From positions 4,154,001 to 4,218,000 of the forward strand of contig JAHEWK010000002.1 in NCBI GenBank assembly GCA_020740775.1: a stretch of DNA of 64,000 nt, given 5' to 3'. Positions 25,835 to 34,897 of the stretch are shown piece by piece (positions within the stretch are counted from its first letter, which is position 1; each line of letters starts with the position of its first letter). The translations under genes were made by a program, and so were the position numbers. The notes under the pieces are model-generated. The model worked only from the letters and a program-made list of their open reading frames with translations, did no database searches and was not told where the DNA came from. This DNA comes from Ilyonectria destructans (taxonomy: Eukaryota; Ascomycota; Sordariomycetes; Hypocreales; Nectriaceae).

Positions 25835-27439
25835 ATGGTTTTCATGATTGGCGCTGCCCAGCGGCGCTTCCTCGTCTTCGCCTCGACCATCTTCTTCGTC
25901 TCGAGCCTTTACATTTGCATCTCCCGCCTCATGGCCCCAACCTTTAAGCCCATTCCTGTTCGCCCCAAGGAGCCAGAGATCCACGTCGAATTCTCCAAAG
26001 CCGACCTTCCCATGTCGTACGGCAATTTCGGCCGCCCGGCCTATGATAGCATCAACATGCTGGCTCAGTTCCCCGACGAGCTCATCCCGACCAAAGAAAA
26101 CGGCCGGAGGTTAATAGTCGTCGGCGACATCCATGGCATGCTGGACTCCCTCAACGAGCTTTTAAAGCGAACCAAGTTCGATCCCACCCGCGACCACCTC
26201 ATTTCAGTCGGCGACACAGTCAACAAGGGCCCCAAATCCGCCGAAGTCGTCCAACGCCTGATGGAACTCGGGGCGAGCGCTGTCCGTGGAAACCACGAAG
26301 ACCGCGTGCTGGTGGCGTGGGCTGGTCTCAGCGAACAACAGGGCGTCGAAGCATACCTCGACTCGGATTTCGCCGCCGCCCAACGCGGCGAGTCCCTGGA
26401 TCTTAAGACGGCACGCAGCCTTAGCGAGCCGCAGATCCAATGGCTGAAGAACCTCCCTGTCATCCTGACCATCGAGCCAATGTCCCTGTACATTGTGCAC
26501 GCCGGTCTCGTACCTGGCGTCCCGCTCGCAAACCAAGATCCTTGGGCCGTGATGAATATGAGATCCATGCGCTTCCCTCGTGCAGAGTTCCGCGAGGAGG
26601 AGGAGACCAAGAGGCGGAAGGCGGAAGAGAAGAAGAAGAAGGAAGAAGAAAAGAAGAAGCAGGAGGAGGAAGAAAAGAAGAAGAAGGAGGAGGAAGACGA
26701 GAAGAAGAAGCAGGAGGAGGACGACAGCAAGAAGTTCCAACAACGGAGTGTCATCAAGCGCAGTGAGGATAAGAGCAGCAAAGACTCTGACGACTTTGAC
26801 CGCAACGCCGAAGCTGGTTTCCTGGCTGCTGCTGCTAACTCGGCTGAGGCAGCCCAGTCCTCCCCCTCCGCTACGAAAGCCAAGGTCGCCAAGTCGACCA
26901 CCTCGGCTTCCACCTCCACCTTCACGATAAAGGCCCAGAGCACAGCTGGAACTCTTCCCGTCACCGACGCCCATACTAACGCTCACACCGACTCCCATGC
27001 AGACTCGCCTGCCGACTCCCATGCTGACTCTCCTCCCGACTCTCCTGCCGACTCCCATATTGAATCCCATACCGACTCCCATATCGGAATCTCGGGATCT
27101 GCGGCCCCCGAGTCCTCTTCAGAGTTGGACTTGCTATCCCAACCGGACCACGACATCTGGATTCCTGTCGATAGCCGCTCTGGTGAGCCCTGGGCCAACA
27201 TCTGGAACCTTGTCCAGAAGAAAATCCCCAGTTCCCAACGCCGGTCCATCATCTACGGCCATGACGCTAAGCGCGGCTTCCAGGAGGATTCGTACACGTT
27301 TGGACTCGACTCGGGCTGCGTGAAGGGCAATGCCATGACGGCACTCATCATTGAAGCGGAATCGGGCGGCTGGAACCAGACTACGCTCCAGGTCAACTGC
27401 AAAGAGCCCAAGAGGACCAACACCAATTGGTGGCAATGA
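25835..27439 (+). CDS. PPN2-like metallophosphatase (endopolyphosphatase)
   Basis: Single exon, 534 aa, starting at an ATG with good context (CACCATGG). A single hydrophobic segment at residues 11-33 suggests a type II membrane protein, probably vacuolar by analogy with yeast Ppn2, which cleaves inorganic polyphosphate. Calcineurin-type metal motifs are in order: GDIHG (97-101), GDTVNKGP (about 125), GNHED (about 153), a His in IVHAGL, and GHDAKRG near the C-terminus. The last motif is separated from the others by a roughly 200-residue low-complexity insertion: a Lys/Glu-rich charged helix, an Ala/Ser/Thr stretch and Asp-Ser-His/Pro repeats. Insertions at this place also occur in relatives as far as I recall, but this one is long. 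Symmetrical diadenosine tetraphosphatase-type activity is the main alternative. Confidence 0.82.
   Translation: MVFMIGAAQRRFLVFASTIFFVSSLYICISRLMAPTFKPIPVRPKEPEIHVEFSKADLPMSYGNFGRPAYDSINMLAQFPDELIPTKENGRRLIVVGDIHGMLDSLNELLKRTKFDPTRDHLISVGDTVNKGPKSAEVVQRLMELGASAVRGNHEDRVLVAWAGLSEQQGVEAYLDSDFAAAQRGESLDLKTARSLSEPQIQWLKNLPVILTIEPMSLYIVHAGLVPGVPLANQDPWAVMNMRSMRFPRAEFREEEETKRRKAEEKKKKEEEKKKQEEEEKKKKEEEDEKKKQEEDDSKKFQQRSVIKRSEDKSSKDSDDFDRNAEAGFLAAAANSAEAAQSSPSATKAKVAKSTTSASTSTFTIKAQSTAGTLPVTDAHTNAHTDSHADSPADSHADSPPDSPADSHIESHTDSHIGISGSAAPESSSELDLLSQPDHDIWIPVDSRSGEPWANIWNLVQKKIPSSQRRSIIYGHDAKRGFQEDSYTFGLDSGCVKGNAMTALIIEAESGGWNQTTLQVNCKEPKRTNTNWWQ
26577..26740 (+). repeat. Purine-rich Lys/Glu codon tract
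   Basis: A strand-asymmetric run of GAG/GAA/AAG codons within the phosphatase gene, encoding an almost pure Glu/Lys helix. It generates a long artefactual antisense ORF. Confidence 0.85.
26968..27090 (+). repeat. Degenerate tandem repeat encoding Asp-Ser-His/Pro units
   Basis: About ten degenerate 12-bp units (GACTCCCATGCT/GACTCTCCTGCC type) encode DSHADSPADSH-like peptide inside the phosphatase gene. Confidence 0.85.
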
Positions 27440-28918
27440 TGTTAGAATAGATGATACAGCAGCATCACGTGTACTTGTCAAGACGTAATGAGGTGGAGAG
27501 TTGGTTGAAAGGGAGACAATCGGATTCCTTCTGCGGCAAAGGGCGCAACTATTGGCGTTTGGTTTACTATGGGTTTGGGTTGATGAAAAATGGGAAATTC
27601 ATGAAGCATGTTGACTTTGAGTTCTGCATGATGCATAATCCGAGCTTGCATCAATATAATGGTCTGCCTTGCACAAGGGCTGGCTCCGTCTTGTACAAGC
27701 ATTGAATAGCCAACTCAAATGATGCAGAGGAGATGGCTTATCGCAGGTCACAATGATTCAATATGGACTTTCTTCTGGTCTCTTTTGCAGCTTAATTCCC
27801 TTTCGTCGTACCAATCTACAGCCTGGTAACCTTCCAACGCAGTGACCCTGTATCATGCATCAATTGTAGGGTCGCAATTTTCCACAAGCTTCAACAACAC
27901 TTGCATCACAATAATTGGCATGTTCTAAAAATAAAGGGTTACGCATTCCCTTAAGTTACTAAGAACCTCGAGTATATCTGCTCTACTCCGTTTATAGTGA
28001 CATTACAAATGTGTGCATTTGATCCATATGACCTAAGTATTGGACAATTCTCTTAGTAATTACTGTCTTGACCAGATATCAAGCTATTCCCCAAGCTCAT
28101 CGCCAGGCTCATTGCCCTCGATCGCCTTGTCCTCACCGCAAGTGCTATCAACATCATGTCCTTGAAGGAGATCAATAGAGTAGACGGCGTTGGGAATCGC
28201 CGACGGATGGATGATAGCTGTTGATTCTCGATCTTAACCTGAAGTGAGGGTTGAATTAGTATCCCGTCTGACTTGAATAGCTTCCTTCGGTAAACTTGGG
28301 TTCCCGAGAATGCTGCCTATCCGCGCCGCGTAATATCGAGATATAGTATGGTATTATGGCGATGTCACGGATACACATATTTGATCCGCGTGGACAGATT
28401 CACTATTCGATGTCCCAAATGGCGTCAATGATGCTCGAGAGTTGATGTTGGTAACTGGTGGTTCTTGGATCTGGAAATAATGTGACGGTGTCAGCTTCAC
28501 TCCTGAATGAATCTAGTATTAAACTACCTCGAACTGAAGCATCAATTAAACTGCTCCAGGTTTCGCGTGGCGGAGAAATAATGCATCATAGAGAGTTGCG
28601 GTGTGTTTCGTATCATGACACGAAAGGAAGTTAGTGTCGGCATACTATTTTAGGATGCCGATCTTTTAATATTTGTCCACCTTGGCATTCAACCTTTTCT
28701 AGGCTATCCATGTCACTCACTCGCTGTCCAAATAATACGCCCATTCATATGACCAGATTGCAGATTTCATTTAATGTACTGCAGACTATTGCTGATAAAG
28801 ACGCTTTTGTTTCGTGCCCCCCCATATGCCGTAACCAAATTGTGCGTTCTTTTTGGTTAATATATATAACCTGCTCAACTCATGACCCATGTCATTCTCA
28901 CATCCTTGCCTATGCTGT
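27440..28918. other. AT-rich convergent intergenic region, 1.48 kb
   Basis: 3' flanks of the polyphosphatase gene (plus) and Tudor-SN (minus). Clearly more AT-rich than neighbouring DNA from 27440 on. The part 28084-28880 contains the putative decayed gene listed separately; 27440-28080 shows nothing recognisable. Confidence 0.5.
28084..28880 (-). pseudogene. Possible decayed gene, unrecognised
   Basis: Several consecutive minus-strand frames read like protein but are cut by stops. They are 28879-28748 and 28744-28634 (same frame, separated by TGA), 28585-28403 (same frame as the previous two), and 28353-28237 plus 28233-28084 (another frame, separated by TAA). Each is 37-61 codons in DNA where random frames should close sooner. 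Examples of protein-like sequence are SSLIDASVRGSLILDSF and SAIPNAVYSIDLLQGHD. No domain was recognised. TAA/TGA interruptions in AT-rich DNA would fit repeat-induced point mutation or ordinary decay. Chance open frames, or unannotated real exons, remain possible. Confidence 0.3.
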
Positions 28919-31570
28919 TTAGTCCTCGGTAATGTCGCCATACTCCCACATGCCCAGACGATCCTGCTTAGCCTGGCTCTCGACCTCCTTAAGGTGCTTC
29001 AAGTAAGTCTCAAAGGCCTTGCTGCGCTCCCACGCCTTGAGCTTCTTGGGAACCATGCCGTATCCGCTGGCCACGACCTCCTTGTTGATGGAGTCGTTGG
29101 GCCCGGGCAACTTGTTGTCCTTGGGGTCGTAAAGCGTAATGTAGCTCACATTCTCCTTGTTGTCGACAAAGTCGAAGCTGCCCACCAGCTGCTTGCCCTC
29201 CGTCAGCTCAGCGATGACGCCAATAGCATCAGCAAAGTAGTCAGCGCCAGTAGGGAGCTGCACGAATGATAGGGAGGCATCGACGGCCTGGGGCTTGAGC
29301 TTCTGGGGGCTGAACTGAGGTTGGTCCAGGGATCGCAGGTTGGCCCAGGGAATCTTCTCGCTGTTGCCGTAGTCAATGTACATGACCTCGGCGACCTTGG
29401 CAGTGCGGTCGTTGGCACGAACACGCGCTCGGTACCATTGGCCGTCCGCAGAGAACTTGGCGGACACATACTCGCCCGTCTTGGGGCTGTCCTTGAGAGG
29501 CTTGTTGTTCTTGGAGTCCAAGTGGAACTTGCGGAAGTCGCTCATCAGACCCTCCAGAGCTGCCGTTCCCTTGCCAATCTCCTGGATCTTGATCTTGCCA
29601 TTGCCGTCAATGTTGGTGATGACGACGTCCCGGTAGTCGGTGGGCTTCTTCTCGAAGTTAACCTCCGTTTCCTCAACAGCCTCGACAGGCTCCTCCTCAA
29701 CTTCCTCATCTTGAGAGGGGTCCCAGTCGTGGAACAGACCCTTGCGGCCCTCCTTAGCTCGCTTCTCTGCGCCAAACAGCTCAGCCGCGTTACCGGATTT
29801 CTCGGCAGAGTAGGCGTGAACAGTGGCGAGACCCTCCTCTACCAGCACCTTGGTGAAGTTCTCTCGGTTGATGTACAGGTCACCAATGAAGCCACCGACC
29901 TTGTCCATGTCGTGAATGTCCACCTCGCAATCTCGTTGGTTGCATCGGCGGTTGGCGAGGTCAAGAGCCTCCTTTCCAAAAGGCTCGCCGCCTTCACCGT
30001 CTGCTCGGGGAGCACGGGGTGCGCGGATTCCGCCCAGGACCATGGTAAGCTTGACGTTCTCGCGGGGGATCAGGATGGTGAATCGAGAACCAGCCTTGCA
30101 GAAATCGACAATGGCGGGAACCTTTTTCTGTCGTTGGAGGGTGGCCAACATAATCTTGGCCTTCTGGGTGTTCTCAGAGAGGTCCAGGTACTGTCGCGCC
30201 TTCGAGGGCTTGCCAGACCACATTCCCTTGCCCTCCTCCTTGGCCTTCTCCTGAGCAGCCAGCATCTCATCATAGTTGGGGGCTCGGTCGGTGTCGTCCT
30301 TTCGGTGTCGAATAACAGAGGCCCATCCAGACTCGATCAGAAGGAGACCAATGTTCTTGCCCTTCTCAGTAACGGTAGCAACCTCCCTGGCCTCGAAGCC
30401 TTCGGTGGGAGGCTTGGTTCCATCGACGCTGATCCGAACTTGCTTGCCAATCAACTGCTTTCGGACGAACTCCTTGGCCTCGTCTCGGAAGGGGCTTTCG
30501 GAAGGCTCGCCAGCACGGGGTCCTCGGACACTGCTGAAGCTGATTCGCTTGTCCGCGGCTCCAGCCTTGGTCTTGACGAGGATAGTGTCAGCGCCAAGAA
30601 TCTTAGACACAACCATATCCTGGTTACCACCATCGGCCTTAGCGACGTGGTTCTTGTGGAGTCGCAGCTTCTTGGACTGAGCCTGCTTCTCAGCAGCGCG
30701 TAGGGCGGCCATCTTGTCGCCTAGCATGGTGGAGTGGAAGTCGTTGCATCGCGCCAAGCCATCCTGCAACAAGAACTCGGCAATATTTCCGCGGGGGTGA
30801 AGGACAGTTGCGACAAGCTGGCCCTGGGGGCTGGCGCCGACAATCTCAACCTTGACCTTGCGCTGGAGCAGTCTCGTCTCAACGAATGCCCGAGCCTCGT
30901 TTCCATACTCCTCTGCGGGTTGGGTGGCGCCAGAGGAAGGCAGTGTCCTCTCAGTGGAGGGTGTTCGGATACCAGCAAGCAGAGTCATGGGCTGAACGTG
31001 CTTCTTGTCTGAGAGCAAGAGTCGCACCAGGAGTCGGTCACCGCTCAGGATTCGCTCAACGATACCGTCAACAGTCTTTCCCTTCCACTCCTTCATGAAA
31101 TTGGGGCCACCCAGGTCATTCTGCACCTCGATGATTCCGCCGACACCGACCCAGAGACCCTTGTCGTCGGCCTTGGCCGCGGCCTCGAGCTGACGGAGGT
31201 TCTCGAGCCTCGCGAGGATATCCTCAGACTCCTCCTTCCGGCCAGCATCCTCACGGACCTTGAGCCAGCCAGCCTTGACGAGCTCGTCGGGCAGGTCAGT
31301 TCCATCTTTGAGCTTGGCGCTGCCAAACTCTCGTCCGGAGGTGGGGATGGTGTAGAGAACAGTGCATTGAACAGGCTTGCCGACGACCAGGTTGCGCAGG
31401 TACTCGCGAGACTGGAAGGCGAAGGGCTCGTCGCCCTCGCGCTTCAGGTGAGGCGCAGTGACATAGGCAAGGGAGAAGGTTCGCTCGGCAGTCGGGTTGT
31501 TGGGGCTGGTCAATATCAGAGTGTCACCACTAAGAACACTCTTGACATTGCCGACGAAGGTTTTAGACAT
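28919..31570 (-). CDS. SND1-like: Tudor staphylococcal nuclease (SND1/p100 homologue)
   Basis: Single exon, 883 aa. The architecture is four tandem staphylococcal-nuclease-like OB folds (about residues 1-140, 165-310, 320-465 and 490-620), then a Tudor domain inserted into a fifth, partial SN fold (about 690-870). Tudor signatures WYRARV and YIDYGN are clear. Tudor-SN proteins bind RNA and work in mRNA stability, splicing and stress granules, and some cleave RNA; which activity holds here cannot be told from the sequence. The first SN unit begins KTFVGNVKSVLSGDTLIL, typical for the family. A 460-codon antisense ORF here is a codon-bias shadow. Confidence 0.93.
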   Translation of the reverse strand: MSKTFVGNVKSVLSGDTLILTSPNNPTAERTFSLAYVTAPHLKREGDEPFAFQSREYLRNLVVGKPVQCTVLYTIPTSGREFGSAKLKDGTDLPDELVKAGWLKVREDAGRKEESEDILARLENLRQLEAAAKADDKGLWVGVGGIIEVQNDLGGPNFMKEWKGKTVDGIVERILSGDRLLVRLLLSDKKHVQPMTLLAGIRTPSTERTLPSSGATQPAEEYGNEARAFVETRLLQRKVKVEIVGASPQGQLVATVLHPRGNIAEFLLQDGLARCNDFHSTMLGDKMAALRAAEKQAQSKKLRLHKNHVAKADGGNQDMVVSKILGADTILVKTKAGAADKRISFSSVRGPRAGEPSESPFRDEAKEFVRKQLIGKQVRISVDGTKPPTEGFEAREVATVTEKGKNIGLLLIESGWASVIRHRKDDTDRAPNYDEMLAAQEKAKEEGKGMWSGKPSKARQYLDLSENTQKAKIMLATLQRQKKVPAIVDFCKAGSRFTILIPRENVKLTMVLGGIRAPRAPRADGEGGEPFGKEALDLANRRCNQRDCEVDIHDMDKVGGFIGDLYINRENFTKVLVEEGLATVHAYSAEKSGNAAELFGAEKRAKEGRKGLFHDWDPSQDEEVEEEPVEAVEETEVNFEKKPTDYRDVVITNIDGNGKIKIQEIGKGTAALEGLMSDFRKFHLDSKNNKPLKDSPKTGEYVSAKFSADGQWYRARVRANDRTAKVAEVMYIDYGNSEKIPWANLRSLDQPQFSPQKLKPQAVDASLSFVQLPTGADYFADAIGVIAELTEGKQLVGSFDFVDNKENVSYITLYDPKDNKLPGPNDSINKEVVASGYGMVPKKLKAWERSKAFETYLKHLKEVESQAKQDRLGMWEYGDITED

Positions 31571-32756
31571 GATGGAGGCGACACAGGAACGATACGGGAG
31601 AGATCTAGTAAAGGGACCAATGTTAGTACAATCATGCCAATGGTGGTGGAGGTTGGTAAGTCATGAGGCGGAGGGGCGGTGGGTAGTGAACATGGCGCAA
31701 TTGCTTGGACCAGCACCAATTGCTCGAGAACAAAGCCATTGTGCCTGACAAAGCGATTGTACTCGATTCGCAATGCCGTCGCATATCATGGGACTCTTCC
31801 CGGGGTTACTGCTGGCTGAACTACAGCCCGCAGCTCCCCATCCATCACCTCAAGTACTAGTGTCGCCTGACACCGCCAGATGGACTTGGGCGTAGTGTAG
31901 AAGCGCAGTGTAGAAGCGCGGAGCATGGGAGAGATGCTTAAAACAGGATCGACATACCTGGGTAAGGGAGGGGCAAAACTGCGATGGTTTGAAGCCTTGT
32001 TGAGAACCTTGGGAAAGCTCAAAACAAGGACGATTCAGGAGAAGGAGAGCAAATGAAGCAAAGGGGAGAGCTTCGTCCAAGCTTGTGGAGTTGAAGACCA
32101 GATCGTGTGCTTTGTGGAAAGGTGTCCCGAAGGTGAATTGGCCGCTAGATGGCAAAATGTGGGGACGGAGCTTCAGGGACCTTTTGGGCGGGTGGGTGCG
32201 CCTAAGCGAGAGGGAGAGCACGCGAACGCGAACGCGGGGCAGCGAGGACAGTGGGTTGAGGGGCAGGCTACAGAGGGAGTCCACTGGAGCTGTAGCTGAG
32301 CTGAGCTGAGCCGAGCTGAGCTAAGCTAAGCTGGAGCTCAGAAGATCTATGTCATTGAATCAGGACCAGACAGAATCCATTGGGCTACATCTCATCAATC
32401 AACTGGCAAGACAGATCCCATCATTTCGATGAAGCCAGGTGTGTGGCTCATTAGGGCACTGGACCTTGCTGCCTTGTTGTGAGCAACGAGTGGGATGGAC
32501 TGATCTCCCGTTACCCCTCCTCCCCCGCGTGGCTACATGATGTCAATGCACAGACACGAACGCGACACCACATGGGATCGTCACAGCAAGGGACGGCAGC
32601 CCATACAAGAGCCGCCTTCAACATGGGGCCATTTTACTTCGATATTCTTGCTTGGTTTGTATTCAGCTATTTCGATTGCGAGTTCTCATTTTATACCCGC
32701 ATTGAGCAGTCCCGAACATTCGCCTTTTGATCGAACAGGCCAACCTAGCTTTCAAT
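31571..32756. other. Intergenic, Tudor-SN promoter and sod1 3' flank
   Basis: No gene seen. It contains the AGCTG-type repeat at 32290-32333. The region upstream of 31570 may include 5'UTR introns of Tudor-SN. Confidence 0.45.
32290..32333. repeat. AGCTG pentanucleotide microsatellite
   Basis: About eight imperfect copies of a GAGCT/AAGCT unit (…AGCTGAGCTGAGCTGAGC…). Alternating AGCT blocks make it partly self-complementary. Confidence 0.85.
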
Positions 32757-33743
32757 CTAGCTGGAAATGCCAATGACACCTGCGAGGATAATTAGTACCA
32801 GCATGAATGCCATAAAGAGACGGTAGATACATACCGCAAGCGGGCCTCAAGCCAGCGTTGCCGGTGGTGAGAGACAGCTCGTGGCCACCCTTGCCGAGGT
32901 CGTCAGTGCCACCGTGGACAACAACGGTTCGCTAGTAATAAGTGGTCAGCCCAAGAAGCTCTCAGAGAGTAGGAATATGTCCTTACGCCAACGACAGAGT
33001 GGGGGCCAATCAGCTTGACAAGGCTGTCAGTGATGGAGCCCTTGGCAATGCCCTCGCCATCGGTCTTGATGTTGCCGAGGTCACCGACGTGGCGGGTCTC
33101 ATCGGTGGGAGCACCGTGGGTCTTGCTGAAGGGGTTGACTATAAAGATTCGTTGGTCAGTCGATGGGTTCGAGGTTTGACAAGCACTCTCTTCCGGAAGG
33201 CGTTCCGAGGCATGCAGGGTAGACTCACAGTGAGGGCCGGCAGAAGTGCAGCCGTTGGTGTTGTCACCGAAGGTGTGGACGTGGAAGCCGCGCTCGGCGT
33301 TGGCGTCGTTGCCGGTGATGTTGTAGGTGATGGTAGTGGGACCGGACTCGGACTCCTGCTCGAAGACAACGGTTCCGGAGACCTTGGCGTCACCACGGAG
33401 GACAGCAACTGCAGCCAGGCGGGTTAGCCAATGTTCTGTACTGCAAGATGGCGAGACGGCGAGCCGCATTTCCTCCACAGAGCTGAACCCTGCTCTGTAA
33501 CAGCCATCAAGGGACTCGTTCCGAGATGTCATGGCCCTCTCAGGCGTAGGGCTGAGGCCATCAAGGTCTGGCGCGATGCGGTCCGTCCATCCCGTTGGAC
33601 GAGAAGAAACCCGCTCAAACCAGCTCGAACCCCCTCCTCCCGAGCCCGAGCCGCATGTGCCATGGGTGTATAAAGAAGGCGACGAGCCCTCGACTAGTCC
33701 GGGGGAAAACGGGGACGTGGGGATGCGTACCTGCTTTGACCAT
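32757..33743 (-). CDS. sod1: Cu/Zn superoxide dismutase
   Basis: Five exons: 33743-33731 (13 nt), 33408-33229, 33138-32987, 32931-32835 and 32779-32757 (23 nt); 154 aa, the exact usual length. It converts superoxide to oxygen and hydrogen peroxide in the cytosol and mitochondrial intermembrane space. Visible motifs: start [16 protein letters not shown], copper ligands in [11 protein letters not shown], zinc-loop [12 protein letters not shown] with HVGDLGN, the active-site Arg region [16 protein letters not shown], and the C-terminal [14 protein letters not shown] with its disulfide Cys. All four introns restore frame and family sequence. The first intron (322 bp) is long for this window. A 364-codon ORF spanning the 5' half is intron read-through, not a gene. 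Confidence 0.96.
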
Positions 33744-34897
33744 TTTGGCTGATTTTGGGGTTGTACGGTTTGGTGATGTGAAGCTGTCGGAATTGGGAGA
33801 TGCAAGTGGAGAGGGGAGGAACGGCAGAGTTTTGAAGAGCGAGGGAGAGAGAAGAAACCCGAAGCGGAGGTCCCCAGTCCTCGCGCTCGGAGGTCCTCCA
33901 GTCCCGAGGCGAGGAGGGAGCTTCTCCTGTCTCGCTGTTCGCGCTTTCCGGCTTTGCCAAACTGCCCCTCCTTGCTGCTCCTCCGTCCTTCCCTCACTCG
34001 CTCGCAGCTGCCCCTCTGTCAACCAGTCTCATTGGGCTTCCCCTCCCGTTGCGAGCCTTGGTTGGTCCCCCTTGGCACAAAGGCAAGTCCCGCGAGGTTA
34101 CCAGGCCGTTGAGCGCCCGTATCCCACCCTTCCGATATCTCGATGGCCGTCTACAGCTCTCGGGAGGAACCCAGCTAGCGGGGTTACAAGCAATCTGGAC
34201 CCGCTTCGACCACTTCCGTCATTCTGACCAAAAGTGGGTGCTGACAAATGGATTGCATCATCGCCGCTTTTGCTTGGCTCAGACGCCAGGTCCGAGCCGA
34301 TCTTCGGAGTCGTCCTTTATCTGAGCGTCTCCGCGGTGATGAACTCGGAGCATCCTCCAATGAGACGGAATCTCGAGATACCCATTACTGGTGCCTTACT
34401 ACCTACGCTTAAAATGGCGCTGAATGTTAAGCCATTCTCTCTCGCTATTCCCTTCCGTCTACTCCGAGTAATTGACTACCTTAGCTCGTAGCTCGTAAAC
34501 TACCCCGCGCGGGTGCGAATTCTCACATCTCGATGCCAAATCGCACAAAGCTCCATGGCGGGGGCGGGGTCAACTGCCGATGCCCATGTTACAACACTGC
34601 AACAGTGTAATACCAGGCCGCGTTGCCATGATGTGATTTTAGATTCATCGATAAACTCCATTGATGCTCTTAGCTCACTACTCTCGCTGGGATGATACTT
34701 GTAGTAGTTAAGTATAATTGGAGTCTAGTTAATGCGTTGTTGGTACGCTCTTCCTAGACGTCAAGCTTACCATCTCATGTGCCAAAAAGACGAGAATCAT
34801 AGAATCCCGCGTTTCCTTCGCGAAATTTGAGCTCGGAGGAGCATATCTCAGTGATGCACAAGATCGGCCACTCGTATGACATGTGCATCCTCATCCA
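33744..34897. other. Intergenic, sod1 promoter and P450 3' flank
   Basis: No convincing gene. This marks the boundary between the conserved block on the left and the accessory genes on the right. Confidence 0.45.

Noticed and set aside
26065..27082. Two long minus-strand ORFs opposite the PPN2-like gene
   Set aside because: Produced by the purine-rich Lys/Glu and Asp/Ser repeats on the coding strand; composition is poly-Ser/Phe/Leu.
29321..30703. 460-codon plus-strand ORF
   Set aside because: Exact antisense of the Tudor-SN coding region, Leu/Ser/Val-rich codon-bias shadow with no domain.
32903..33997. 364-codon minus-strand ORF over sod1
   Set aside because: Reads through sod1 introns and promoter; the spliced 154-aa SOD1 explains the conserved parts.
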